Assembly: GCA_035578175.1 (NCBI GenBank) | Contig: JAQMRL010000002.1 | Span: forward strand, 80,385,325-80,449,324 | DNA: 64,000 bases | Direction: 5' to 3' | Origin: Catonia carolina | Lineage: Eukaryota > Arthropoda > Insecta > Hemiptera > Achilidae | Part shown: positions 54,770 to 64,000 of the stretch, in pieces | Position numbering within the stretch: position 1 is the stretch's first letter | Layout of the letters: each line of letters opens with the position of its first letter | Position numbers and translations under genes: made by a program | The notes under the pieces: generated by a model | Told to the model about the DNA's origin: nothing | What the model saw: only the letters and a program-made list of their open reading frames with translations | Database searches by the model: none

Positions 54770-56105
54770 TTAATGTTTAATAACTAATATGCCCACCTTT
54801 ATTGTTTATCAGTTCACATATGTGATTTGGCATTGCTTCAATTAGTGTACTGCACATTTTTTTAATTTCTTCGTCACAAAACCATACCAATATTATTGCT
54901 GCAATGAGGTTATTTTTTGTAGTACAATCCATTTTTGAGTCATTTTTTTCACTATTGCCCAAAGATTTTCAATAGGGCTTATATCTGGGGAATTACCTGG
55001 CAATGTCAACACTTTAACGTTTTCTTGTACGAAAAACGCTTTCACTTTTTTGGCAGTATGGCATGGCACTAAATCTTGTTGAAACACTCCATTGGAATGT
55101 GGAAATTTTGTTTGAGGTTATTTTTTGTAGTACAATCCATTTTTGAGTCTTTTTTTTCACTATTGCCCACAGATTTCATACTGTACTACTTTATCGCCGG
55201 TCCGTAGTTCATATTTTGCCCACTGTTGGGGGCGCTGTGATGGGGTTGCTGCTGCCATCGATAGATAGCGCCAGCGGTCACACCTCTCGCAGCGCATGTA
55301 CCAAGAGGCAACATATAGTGTCTACGCACTGGCGATGCAATAGTCGAGAAGGTGACAGTATCGAGTTCTCTGTGATCGAGGATCGATAAGGGGATTTGAC
55401 ATCTCAACATTGAGTTAGTTCTTTCCGTCATCTGCACCTCCATTCCTTACCCCTTGCTTCACCGGCGACTGCTCTCCTTTGGAGGCAGCGGTAAAAGGTG
55501 CTCGCTGCGTCGGCGACTCGCTCCTATTAGATTAGGCAGCAGTACAGACGACCCCGCTTCACTGCACTGGTGACTGCTCCTCTTCGGAGGCAGCGGTGAA
55601 AGGTGTTCGCTGCATCGGCGGCTGCTCCTAATCTTTTAGGCAGCAGTAAAGACGTCCTCCCCTTCGATGTTTCATTTTTGAACTACGCCGCCGGATGCCC
55701 GGTCGGTCCTATGAGCTCTACGACTGCGCTACTACAAGCCGGTGGCGACAGATTTTTAATCGGGTTTATATCTGGGGGAATTACCTGGCCATGTCAACAC
55801 TTTAACGTTTTTTGTACGAAAAATGCTTTAACTTTTTTGTCAGTATGGCATGGCGCTAAATCTTGTTGAAACATTCCATTGCCATGCGGAAATTTTGTTT
55901 GCAGTTGTGGCACAACTTTTGACTTAAGAATTTGGATATATTCATCGCTTTTTAACATACCATTTACTGGGACTAATGAACAAGGACCTTCAAATGTGAA
56001 ACAACCCCAAAACATTTTTTTCCAGGGATGTTTAACTGATTGCTGGATGATGTTCTTTCATCTGCTGATTTCCGAACGTAAGAAAGGGATTCATCGGAGA
56101 GCATT
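54770..56105 (-). pseudogene. Tc1-type (DD34E) element fragments, two overlapping copies
   Basis: 54777-55087 minus encodes MFQQDLVPCHTAKKVKAFFV and PGNSPDISPIENLWAIVKKM, with the IENLW glutamate of Tc1. 55794-56105 minus encodes VIMLSDESLSYVRKSA, MFWGCFTFEGPCSLVPVNGM and again FQQDLAPCHTDKKVKAFFV. Sequence around aaatcttgttgaaacactcc occurs twice, so two truncated copies abut. Retroposon B splits the second. No intact frame. Confidence 0.8.
55178..55748. mobile_element. Retroposon B, second copy (~571 bp)
   Basis: Starts atactgtactactttatcgc, ends ccggtggcgac, and is flanked by acagattt on both sides within Tc1 sequence. Similar along its whole length to 37118-37694, apart from small gaps around the (CA)n tract. 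Confidence 0.82.
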
Positions 56106-56166
56106 ATAACTGAGATTCTAGAGATAGTTAAAGTAATAAATTGTTTAGAATTTAAAGATAACTTAC

Positions 56167-56373
56167 CAACAGCTCCCATTCGTAGATAAAAACTTCCGTA
56201 GTGTTGAAAAGGAACAGAGACAGTTCTGAAACTGGCACCGTTATAACTTCTGTAAACATGACTTTCAGTTGCAGTGCTCACTTCAGTGTCCGTCACGTAA
56301 TTCTGTCTAGTGTCACGCCCGCTTTCACACTCATCACTCGAGTTGGTTGATGAGCTCTCATTCGGCGCCCTCT
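56167..56373 (-). CDS. Otop: Otopetrin exon 2: acidic/polar loop and start of next helix
   Basis: The acceptor is tttcag and the first two bases complete the split lysine codon from the previous exon. The exon encodes a hydrophilic Ser/Thr/Asp/Glu-rich loop (begins RAPNESSSTNSSDECESG) and then the conserved stretch YGSFYLRMGAV that leads into a membrane helix. The donor is GTAAGT, leaving phase 1. A degraded Tc1 element starts about 60 bp past the donor, so the intron is invaded almost to the splice site. Confidence 0.9.
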
Positions 56374-56411
56374 CTGAAATCAAATTAAAAACCGTTTTAT
56401 ACGATACAAGA

Positions 56412-57235
56412 TTGCCCATAACAGACAGGTGGAGTGTCAAATTATTTACATTCAATCTGTTCATTGAAGGGCTAAAATAAATAGTTCTGTTTCTTATCAC
56501 ATGTTGTTTAGGTCAACAGCCGAAAGGCTGGTTGGAACCTCTAGAGGTTTTACTAAGTAAAAACGAGGAATAATGTGGTTTACCATTGCCTTCATCACTG
56601 AGTTGAAAGAGTATGCTTATCAGCATGCCAGGCCCTCCGTAAAGCACTCACTTTCCACCCTGCAAATGACACCTTCACTTTATTCACCACAGGGTCTGGC
56701 TGCATAGTGAAATTCATTACTCTCAGAGGAGATAAGTCAGACTTAGTGTCTTCTACCTCTACCTCTTCTCTCCCCTGACTGACCTCTACCTCTTCTGTTC
56801 TTAAATAGTTCAGTCATATAAGTGGCTGACTATGTGATAAGAAACAGAACTATTTTTTTTAGCCCTGGACCAAACAGATAGAGGCAATTAAAATAACACT
56901 CCACCTGCCCGTTTTGGGCATCTTATCACATGGTGACCCAATTAAATGACTGAATCATTTAAGAACAGAAGAGGTAGAGGTGTAAAAGACACTAATCAAA
57001 GTTATCTCCTGTGAAAGTAATGGATTTCATTATACAGCCAGACCCTGTGGTGAATGAAGTGAAAGTTTCATTTCCAGAGTGAAAATATATGCTTTTCAGA
57101 GGGCATGGCATGCTGATAAGAGTACTTTCCCACTCAGTGAGTTGTGGCAATGGTAAACCACCTCACTCCTCGATTTACTTAGTAAAACCTCTACAGGTTC
57201 AAACCAGCCTTTTGGCTGATGACCTAAACAACACA
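56412..57235 (+). repeat. Repeat A1 with 11-bp target duplication, split by A2
   Basis: Flanked by ACGATACAAGA (56401-56411; 57236-57246). 56504-56932 is an inverted A2 insertion with its own duplication. Confidence 0.95.
56504..56920 (-). repeat. Repeat A2 inserted in A1, 12-bp target duplication
   Basis: TCTTATCACATG at 56492-56503 and 56921-56932. This fixes the ends of repeat A exactly: 5' tgcccaaaacgggcagg and 3' ctaaacaa(c). Confidence 0.96.
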
Positions 57236-57269
57236 ACGATACAAGAAGCCAAGATTAGATATTATAATA

Positions 57270-57963
57270 CAGTAATCCCTTGGTATCCGCAGGTTTCGGT
57301 TGCAAGTTAGCGGACTTTGTCCATCGACCTAAAACCTTAAAATACGTCACCTTGGTTTTCTCACCTTGTGTACACCGTACTTGGTTGGGAAGTCATACAA
57401 TTCTGAAAATATGTGTTTGAATAAATGTTTTGGCATCCGTACCATGTTGAGTCACACACTAGTATATCGACGGCCACCATGAGCGAGCCAAGCTATGAGG
57501 AGCCATGAGCGAGCCAAGCTATGAGGAGCATGAGCCAAGCTACATTTCCGCGTAATGTACGTAGTGAGCCAGTCACCGGGTACCAGGCCCCGCCAGTAAC
57601 ACCCCAGCTTCCCCACCATACGTACGCCCAGGCACCATACTGTAATTTCTCCCTACGTTTTCCTCCATGTGTCACTCTAACTTTTTCGTACGTATGTACA
57701 GTTTTTTGTGTGTTCGACGATCCTGAAATGAAGCCAAGCATTTCTTCACAAACCATCAACGAGATCCTCAGCATTGCAACACATTGGCTGACCATGTGTT
57801 GGAGACGGATCCCGTCATGGAAAGGGCCCTTCAATTCCAAAGAGGACTCAGGAGCTGATGATACCATACGAGGAAGTCCACAAGGAGTTTGAAAAGAAGA
57901 AGAAGCAAAGAGCCATAACTAACTATTTTAAAACAACTTAAATTTTTTATGCGTATATTACTG
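57270..57963 (+). mobile_element. Tigger/Jerky-type element, internally deleted
   Basis: TA then CAGTAATCCCTTGGTATCCG at the left and an eroded CAGTAATATACGC end (inverted) at the right. 57800-57941 encodes a Tigger-type C-terminus (PYEEVHKEFEKKKKQRAITN). Confidence 0.7.
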
Positions 57964-58209
57964 TATTTATTAAATATTCAAATAGTGGAATAAATCTAAT
58001 ATAAATTTTAATAAATCTGCTACAAAAAAATAATTTTAATTGATAAAACTAATAAAAATTAAAATGTTTAAAAACTTAAGATCCATCCAAAGAAATATTT
58101 AAAAAAAACCCGGCTCACTGGTTTAACTGACAGTTTTATAACTTGGCAGTGAAAGGGTTAAGAAGCATTTCACACAAAAATAAAAAAAAAATAAAAAAAT
58201 ATGACATAC
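57964..58209. other. Intron sequence next to otopetrin exon 1
   Basis: AT-rich, no element recognised. Confidence 0.45.
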
Positions 58210-58336
58210 TTAAAGAATCACTATTTTCATTAGTAGTACTATTATTACTTTTTGAGTTTGGTTCTTTCTTGAGGAGCATTGCATACATGTAAAAAAGGAA
58301 TGCCATGCTTCCCAAATATAGATACAGGTAAAATCC
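58210..58336 (-). CDS. Otop: Otopetrin exon 1 of those visible
   Basis: The exon begins after a pyrimidine-rich acceptor (ttgtttcag) with a glycine codon and encodes an early membrane helix, FYLYLYLGSMAFLFYMYAML, then a polar Ser/Asn-rich loop (KKEPNSKSNNSTTNENSDSL). It ends with one base of a lysine codon before the donor GTATGT. The entering phase is 0. Insect otopetrins have one more membrane helix before this point, so at least one coding exon upstream is missing. A Tigger-like MITE begins 177 bp upstream of this exon. Confidence 0.85.
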
Positions 58337-58512
58337 CTGAAACAAAAAAAAAAACAACATGTCAAGTACATTTTACGATGAGAATAGAACAACTATGAAC
58401 AGAACTAATTCAGGGTTGGTCTACATGCGTTACAACAGTAACAAGACAGTGGAGGAGGGTGGATACACATATGGGTAACCTTGTGTTGTATTGTATTCTA
58501 TACAATACAATA

Positions 58513-59162
58513 CAGTAGAACCTCTTTAATCCGGCATGTTTGGGACTTGAAGCTTGCCGGATCAAAGGAAATTCCGGACTATGGAGGTTATTTATAAAAA
58601 TAAAGGAGTCGTATAAAAAAATAACACAATTTGCACAAGAAACTTTTACTGTATGTATTTATTATTTAAACATGGGTTATTTAAACAATATAAATCAATA
58701 TATAAGTACAGGAGAAATATTAAAATGCATTTTAATGCAGTACAGTACATGATGAAATGAATTTGAATACAGTATGAAATACAGTACAGTACTGTACTAT
58801 TCGTGGTTTTTAGCAACAGCACTGGTAGATGGCTGGAAAAAGATCTAATATCTACTTGCTTCTTACAACTAGTATTTTTTTTATATAAAAAATCATTTTT
58901 TATTATATGCAAGTTCATAACGTCAACCATACTGTATTGTTTATTTGACTCAGCAAATTTTATAAACATGTAAAAAAGCGTACCGAGTTTACAAACTCAG
59001 AGCGTGACGCTTTGTATCACTTGAGTGTCGGCGGTAGCTGTTGGGTTGCTCACTTTACAATGTTCATTGTGAAGGCAATTCTATAATTTCTGTCTATCGC
59101 CGTTGATGGCGGATTATAGACAATTCCGGACTATAGAATACCGGATTAAGGAGGTTTTACTG
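58513..59162. mobile_element. Tigger-like MITE (650 bp)
   Basis: TA-flanked ends CAGTAGAACCTCTTTAATCC and CAGTAAAACCTCCTTAATCC (inverted). The subterminal attccggactat motif is repeated. No transposase. Confidence 0.85.
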
Positions 59163-59314
59163 TATTACAAAAGAGTCTCAATAATAGAAAACTGCGCATA
59201 AACAAGTTAAAACTGTCATGTTTTTCCTAGTATTTAAAAATATCATTTAATCTGTCAATAAAAATAAGACCAATGGTCAAAATACCAACTTTTCTTCCAT
59301 TCAAAATATTCTTT

Positions 59315-59556
59315 CAGGCCTTCGGGCCAGCCCAGTCAGTCAGCTGGTAGAAAGTCGCTATTATTTGTTAAGTAACACCGGTTGGGCAAGCGACTTTGTA
59401 TGGTGACCAGTTGACAGCCATCCATGAAAAAACTCTACTGGGGGTCCCTGTTCAAACTCATGTCTAATCTACGTCAAAAAATACAGCAAAAAGCAGCGAT
59501 CAAATTAGGTAGTTGTCAAAAATGTACAGTTCCCGATATCAAATAAAAGCAAAAAA
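59315..59556 (+). repeat. Repeat L, second copy
   Basis: Same ggccttcgggccagcccagt start and A-rich end as 2673-2912; a short duplication (aaaaaatacagcaaaaagc) near the 3' end is unique to this copy. Confidence 0.72.
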
Positions 59557-59726
59557 TAAAAAAATTCTTTGAGTAGTACTAGGCTGATACACCACTAATT
59601 TCCTAACCATTGCAAGGCATTTTTCATAAAATAACCCCTTTCCATCCCTTTTGATTTCAAATCATCCGCCATAATCCGTGTTCGCTACATATGAGTGCGA
59701 AAAGTTAACACTTTCAATGCTGAACA

Positions 59727-60468
59727 ATTGAAGGGTACAGGGAAAACAAGCAACTTAGTCCAAAAAATTTTCGAAACTTAGATTAATATGCCATTTGATA
59801 CTCTTTGGTACTGCCCATAACAGACAGGTAGAGTGCCAAATTATTTACACTCAATCTGTTCGTTGCAGGGCTAAAATAAAAAGTTGTGTTTCTTATCACA
59901 TGGTCACCCAATTAAATGACTGAATCATTTAAGAAGAGAAGAGGTAGAGGTGTACTGTGACACTAGTCACAGTTATCTTCTCTGAAAATAATGAATTTCA
60001 TTATATAGTTGGACCCTGTGGTGAATGAAGTGAAGGTGTCGTTTGCAGAGTGGAAAATATGTGCTTTTCAGAGGGCCCGACATGCTGATAAGCGTACTTT
60101 TCCACTCAGTGAGTTGTGGCAATGGTAAACCACCTCACTCCTCATTTTACTTAGTAAAACCTCTACAGGTTCAAACCAGCCTTTTGGCTGATGACCTAAA
60201 CAACAACTCTTTGGTAAATATTTTCACGTGCTGAAAGCTACAGGGGAAAAACTAATTTAATCACAAGATATAGCCATTTGGAATATTGCAGCACAGGGGA
60301 AAAACCAACTCAGTCCATTCAGATCAGGGGAATAACCAACTGAGTCCAAGGCCTTCTAATTTATAAATTTCTCTTTCTCTCAGATCATTTTAAACTTTGT
60401 TTTAGCCCTCCCGCAAAATTCCTGTTTTGTGACTTAGTTGGTTTTTCCCCTGCACCCTTCAATTATGA
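59727..60468. mobile_element. Element Q: inverted repeats with an internal repeated motif
   Basis: Ends aattgaagggtacagggaaa (left) and aattgaagggtgcaggggaa (right, inverted). The motif caggggaaaaaccaact.agtc recurs at ~60240, ~60292 and ~60325 inside. Repeat A is inserted at 59811-60205. No frame recognised and no superfamily assigned. Confidence 0.7.
59811..60205 (+). repeat. Repeat A1 with 11-bp target duplication
   Basis: ACTCTTTGGTA at 59800-59810 and 60206-60216; full-length copy inside element Q. Confidence 0.95.
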
Positions 60469-60875
60469 GGTATAGTACGTTTGTTTTAGGAAGAAGCTTG
60501 TAAGAGGAGGGCGAGTAGGTAGAGTAGGGATAGTTTTAAGGGGCAACTGTTGTCTCCTTCTCACTTAATGATCATTCCCTCTCTTTCTAACTGTATACTA
60601 CTGTTACAACTACAAGGTGCTTCCCCCACCACTAAACAGAACAGCTCAGCGGCACACAGCGTTGGAGGGAGAGCTTCTAGCTAAAACAAATGACCTGTAT
60701 ACTGCTCACCAATTACGGTGGCATGTAGGGAGGGTAGCGAGACAGAGAGAGAATGTGTTGCATCTGCCGTTCCTCTCAACTCATTTCAATCAGTGTACGG
60801 TGTTCTAGTGCAATAGTGACAATATGCGATTGGTAGGCCACTCTGCCAGCCAATTTTGTTTACTACACTCTATAG
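60469..60875. other. Unassigned sequence
   Basis: Slightly richer in G+C around 60600-60760; no convincing frame, repeat or RNA gene. Confidence 0.4.
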
Positions 60876-62038
60876 CAGGGGTCTCCAAACTACGGCCCGT
60901 GGGCCACATCCGGCCCGCGAACAGATTTTTTCCGGCCCGCGGAAAACTAGCATACTGAAAAAAAGTTTTTATTTGATAATATATTTCCTTTTAAGCAATT
61001 TTACCATTAAATATGAGTACAGTAGTTGTCTCTCACTTGCCACTTCTTTTCTCATTAAGTGTAAAACTAGCTGTAAACAAGTAGTGATCAACCATTGCTT
61101 GACCCTAAATGGGCTGAAATTTTAAGTGGCAAACAAATGCAATATTCTCACTAAAAAATAATTGTTCCTTTTAAGCTTTACACTTGTAGTAAACTCATGT
61201 ATTGTCAAGTTTTCTTTAAAATTCAATGAAGTACATTTTGTAGTAAATTGAAAAGATTTGGTTTTGTATCATCCTATGTTTTCATTAAGCCTACTTGAAA
61301 ACTCCTTTTACAGAACAAATATTATTTTATAGCAAATATAATTATTTGTTTGGTCACAGCTTTTTTTAAAATCACGTAAAGAATTTTAGTTAGCCAACAA
61401 CAAAGATATTATAAGGAAATATAGCAACTTAAAAAACTAAGCAAGAAAATCTCAAAAACCACCACTGAGCTTAATTAGAAAAAACTTCGAGGGGGTATAG
61501 GGGGGGGGGCTAAAACGACTGTTTCACAACACTACAGTATTCATGTGCCCATAACAGACAGGTGGAGTGTCAAATTATTTACACTCAATCTGTTCATTGC
61601 AGGGCTGAAATAAATAGTTGTGTTTCTTATCACATGGTCAGCCAATTAAATGACTGAATCATTTAACAACAGAACAGGTAAACGTGTAAAAGACACTAAT
61701 CACAGTTATCTCCTCTGAAAGTAATGAATTTCATTATACAGCCAGACCCTGTGGTGAATGAAGTGAAGGTGTCATTTGCAGAGTGGAAAATATGTGCTTT
61801 TCAGAGGGCCCGGCATGCTGATAAGCACACTTTTCCACTCAGTGAGGAAGGCAATTGTAAACCACTTCACTCTTCGATTTACTTAGTAAAACCTCTACAG
61901 GTTCAAACCAGCCTTTTAGCTGATGACCTAAACAACAACAGGGGGGGGCTAGACTTTCTGCCCTGAAATATTGCTGGCCCGCCTTTCCTCCAAAAATTTA
62001 CAATGTGGCCCTTGAATAAAAAAGGTTGGAGACCCCTG
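60876..62038. mobile_element. hAT-type element, non-autonomous, split by repeat A
   Basis: Ends CAGGGGTCTCCAAACTACGG and CAGGGGTCTCCAACCTTTTT (inverted), with ggcccg(t/c)gggcca/ccggcccgc beside the left end as in known hAT families. 8-bp flanks CTCTATAG / CTCTATGC fit a slightly altered hAT target duplication. No transposase left; repeat A occupies 61546-61940. Confidence 0.82.
61546..61940 (+). repeat. Repeat A1 inside the hAT element
   Basis: tgcccataacagacaggtgg to gatgacctaaacaacaac. Target duplication not obvious; runs of G occur on both sides. Confidence 0.88.
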
Positions 62039-62190
62039 CTCTATGCTCTATGCTCTATAGTCCATCTACTGTAAGTGTACTCTGCGCAAGACAAGCGCCT
62101 ATAGGTTGTAAACAAAAGTTTTACACTCGTTAGCGCATATCTACCTCTCCCTCCGCCTGACAATTATCTTGCACTACGTTTCATCATTAA

Positions 62191-63043
62191 CCCTTAGAGT
62201 GCCAGCGGCCGATATGATCGGCCATTCGTACTACTGCGAAGATTGCCATGGCCGATCCAATCGGCCGCAAAGTTTGAATGGTTCTAGTTCTCGTAATTTC
62301 TAACAGATAGCGTTGGTATTAACACTGATTGAAAGAGTGGTTTTTTGTGTACAAAATGAATATAATTTTAACCTCTTAGCATATACAGCGACGAAGTTGT
62401 TGGCGATTCAATAGGCCGGTGCTGTGTACTTCCATTTTGTTTGTTTATGTTACCCATGCGTCTGCCGCTTGTGCGTAAATAAGTAATTTACGCATTATAA
62501 ATAGTTATTACATTATTATTACAAATAAATAAATTATTAAAAATAAATAAATGTTACATTATTATTATTATAAATAGTAATTTGCGTAAAAAGTAATTTT
62601 AGGAACTCATAAAGTCAACCCACCAAGTTTTCACCGTGTCGGTTCTGAACTGTTTTTTTTTGTAAATAAACTAATTGTTAACATATGTAAATACAAATTA
62701 TATCAAATTAATCAAAATTAAATGTGCTTTCTGGTAGAAATAAAATAAAACTATTTTTAAGTAATTTTAGTGTCAAAAACTTGAGTGAAAGTGAAAAAAA
62801 TAATTATATGTGGTAGTTTGTGATTAAAAAACATTTTATTTTTAATATTTGTATATATCAAAATAAATATTCAACTATAGATACTAAATTCTGCATATCT
62901 TTTTATGGTAAGTGTAAATTTTCATATCTCCACAGTGCATGGTTTTTTTATAATGTCATTTAATACTTTTGCATGTCACAACAGCGAAAAATGGCTTGGC
63001 AATCTTAGCACAACTAGTACTAGGAGGGCTGGCACTAAAAGGG
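62191..63043. mobile_element. PiggyBac-like non-autonomous element (853 bp)
   Basis: TTAA at 62187-62190 and 63044-63047. Ends CCCTTAGAGTGCCAGC and CCCTTTTAGTGCCAGC (inverted). Palindromic blocks cggccgatatgatcggcc and atggccgatccaatcggccg lie just inside the left end, paralleling the hairpin in the 18.7-kb element. Confidence 0.85.
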
Positions 63044-63545
63044 TTAAAATAGTATCTATATCCAGCTAAAATAAACATTATCCTTTAAGAGTTTTCAATT
63101 ATACCGTTCTGAATACTTGTAATTATTGTAATTTCATAAAGACTCCTTAATTAATTATTATTTTAAACATTACATTTAACAAAACCATTTTTGTCTACTT
63201 TTTAATGTTTACCACTTTTATATTCCAAAAACTCAATACATGCATGTTAACAAAACACAGCTTACAAAACTTTTCAACTTCAGTCTACGAAGAAAATTGA
63301 AACGAACCGATAAACAGTTGTATTAAACTAGTCACAGGTATTAATTTTAATGATTGGTTATTGGTTTTGATTGGTGATATGATATGGTAATGATTGATGA
63401 TTGGTTGTACGATAAAAAAGTAATTGTCTATTTAGAATATAGTGTCATAATTTTATGCAAAATTAAATCCAACTGTAAGGCCACCAACAGTACAAAACAA
63501 TTCGTAAGTCAATGGGTTAATGGTACGTTTATTATGTAACATTTT
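63044..63545. other. AT-rich spacer, nothing recognised
   Basis: Contains short ttgattggt/atgattggt repeats at 63350-63410 only. Confidence 0.45.
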
Positions 63546-64000
63546 TACTTTCTCTTGCCTATATGAATATTTAGGAAGGAAAGTATTGTTTTCATGTCGA
63601 TTTTTAGAAATCGAGTTTTCACCGGATATACACATTTTCAGACCCCCTGAACCCAAAAAAAACATGTTTTTAGCAATTGGTCTGTGTGTGAACAGAATAT
63701 CTCAAGAACGGAACATTGTACGAACTTGAAACTTAAAACTTACGTTACATACCACTACCGGACCCGACACGAACATTTTCATCAAAATCGGTCAACCAGA
63801 AGTGGAAGTTATTCGTGTAATTTTTCACTTTTTTGCATTTTCTGAAAAACTGGTCCTACGATTTTTTTAAAATCGCCTGGTTTACTAAATTTTTTGTGCT
63901 CTACAAGATAGGGTAGGTACAATATTTTCTGAATTTCTTGGTGAGGCTGTTTTCACATAAAAAAATAGTTTTTTTAACATTACGGCTTTAATATCAATTG
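63546..64000 (+). repeat. Repeat J, truncated by window end
   Basis: Starts tactttctcttgcctatatg and follows the J consensus to the last base. Confidence 0.88.

Larger units (their letters stand above)
24806..58336 (-). other. Otop: Otopetrin-like proton channel gene, eight coding exons, 5' end missing
   Basis: Otopetrins are multi-pass plasma-membrane proton channels; members act in acid sensing in insects and vertebrates. Eight minus-strand exons chain without a phase conflict: 58336-58210, 56373-56167, 51990-51830, 41309-41138, 38201-37945, 34826-34587, 28773-28559 and 25117-24844. They total 1653 coding nt (550 residues plus TAG). Family hallmarks recognised by memory include FYLRMGAVAFGIGSMIYSGL, ARFGLMHMIGTNLSVWLN, DASPFLFPCTIEYSLICA and GLWAWTIITHVSMPLAIFYR. 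Intron lengths are about 1.8, 4.2, 10.5, 2.9, 3.1, 5.8 and 3.4 kb, and all are packed with transposable elements. The start codon and first membrane segment are not found in 58.3-64 kb. Seen: exon chain and splice sites. Known: family role. Inferred: orthology to the OtopLa type rather than another otopetrin. Confidence 0.93.

Noticed and set aside
57493..57892. Overlapping ~124-residue frames on both strands near 57.5-57.9 kb as host exons
   Set aside because: They lie inside the Tigger/Jerky-type element; only the C-terminal PYEEVHKEF...KKKKQRAITN part is recognisable, and it belongs to the transposase.
61724..61966. 80-residue frame in repeat A, with similar ones at 37077 and 60043
   Set aside because: The same frame appears wherever repeat A is present but is disrupted in several copies and shows no protein family; treated as non-coding.

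Overview
This window looks like AT-rich nuclear DNA from an insect. Three things point there: intron-split coding sequence, an otopetrin gene that resembles the insect OtopLa type, and a dense mix of mariner/Tc1, pogo/Tigger, piggyBac-like and hAT elements, non-LTR retrotransposons and tRNA-derived SINEs. The species cannot be read from the sequence. A hemimetabolous insect with a large genome (for example a cockroach or its relatives) is a guess only. There are no prokaryotic features, no CRISPR array and no operon.

One host gene is visible. An otopetrin-family proton channel lies on the minus strand, with eight coding exons running from 58336 down to 24844. All seven internal junctions have AG/GT signals and compatible phases, and together the exons encode about 550 residues ending in a stop. 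The N-terminus and first membrane segment are not in the recognised exons; they are either upstream of the window or in a small exon I could not find. A donor-like site 38 nt after the stop suggests that the 3' UTR may also be spliced.

Layout. 1-24.6 kb (beyond the last coding exon): transposable elements and AT-rich filler, including three fold-back mariners, a full-length DD41D mariner ORF, a piggyBac-like element, several SINE families and LINE 3' ends. 24.8-58.3 kb: the otopetrin gene, whose introns are made almost entirely of repeats. The 10.5-kb intron between exons 3 and 4 holds a 45-bp minisatellite and a deep nest: repeat G, cut by a mariner that is itself cut by an intact pogo-like element, and cut elsewhere by a LINE that carries a Tigger-like element that carries a SINE. 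The intron between exons 4 and 5 holds a 61-bp minisatellite that grew inside repeat J. The intron between exons 6 and 7 holds an intact DD34D mariner inserted in a SINE; a deleted copy of it sits in the neighbouring intron. 58.3-64 kb: a Tigger-like MITE, a novel terminal-inverted-repeat element, an hAT element, a piggyBac-like element and SINE copies.

I use letters for unnamed repeat families. A is a ~400-bp SINE-like retroposon with 10-13 bp target-site duplications. B is a ~575-bp GC-rich retroposon. C, D, E and F have tRNA-like heads. G and J are ~1-1.6 kb dispersed repeats. H, N and Q are terminal-inverted-repeat or fold-back elements. K, L and M are other dispersed repeats.
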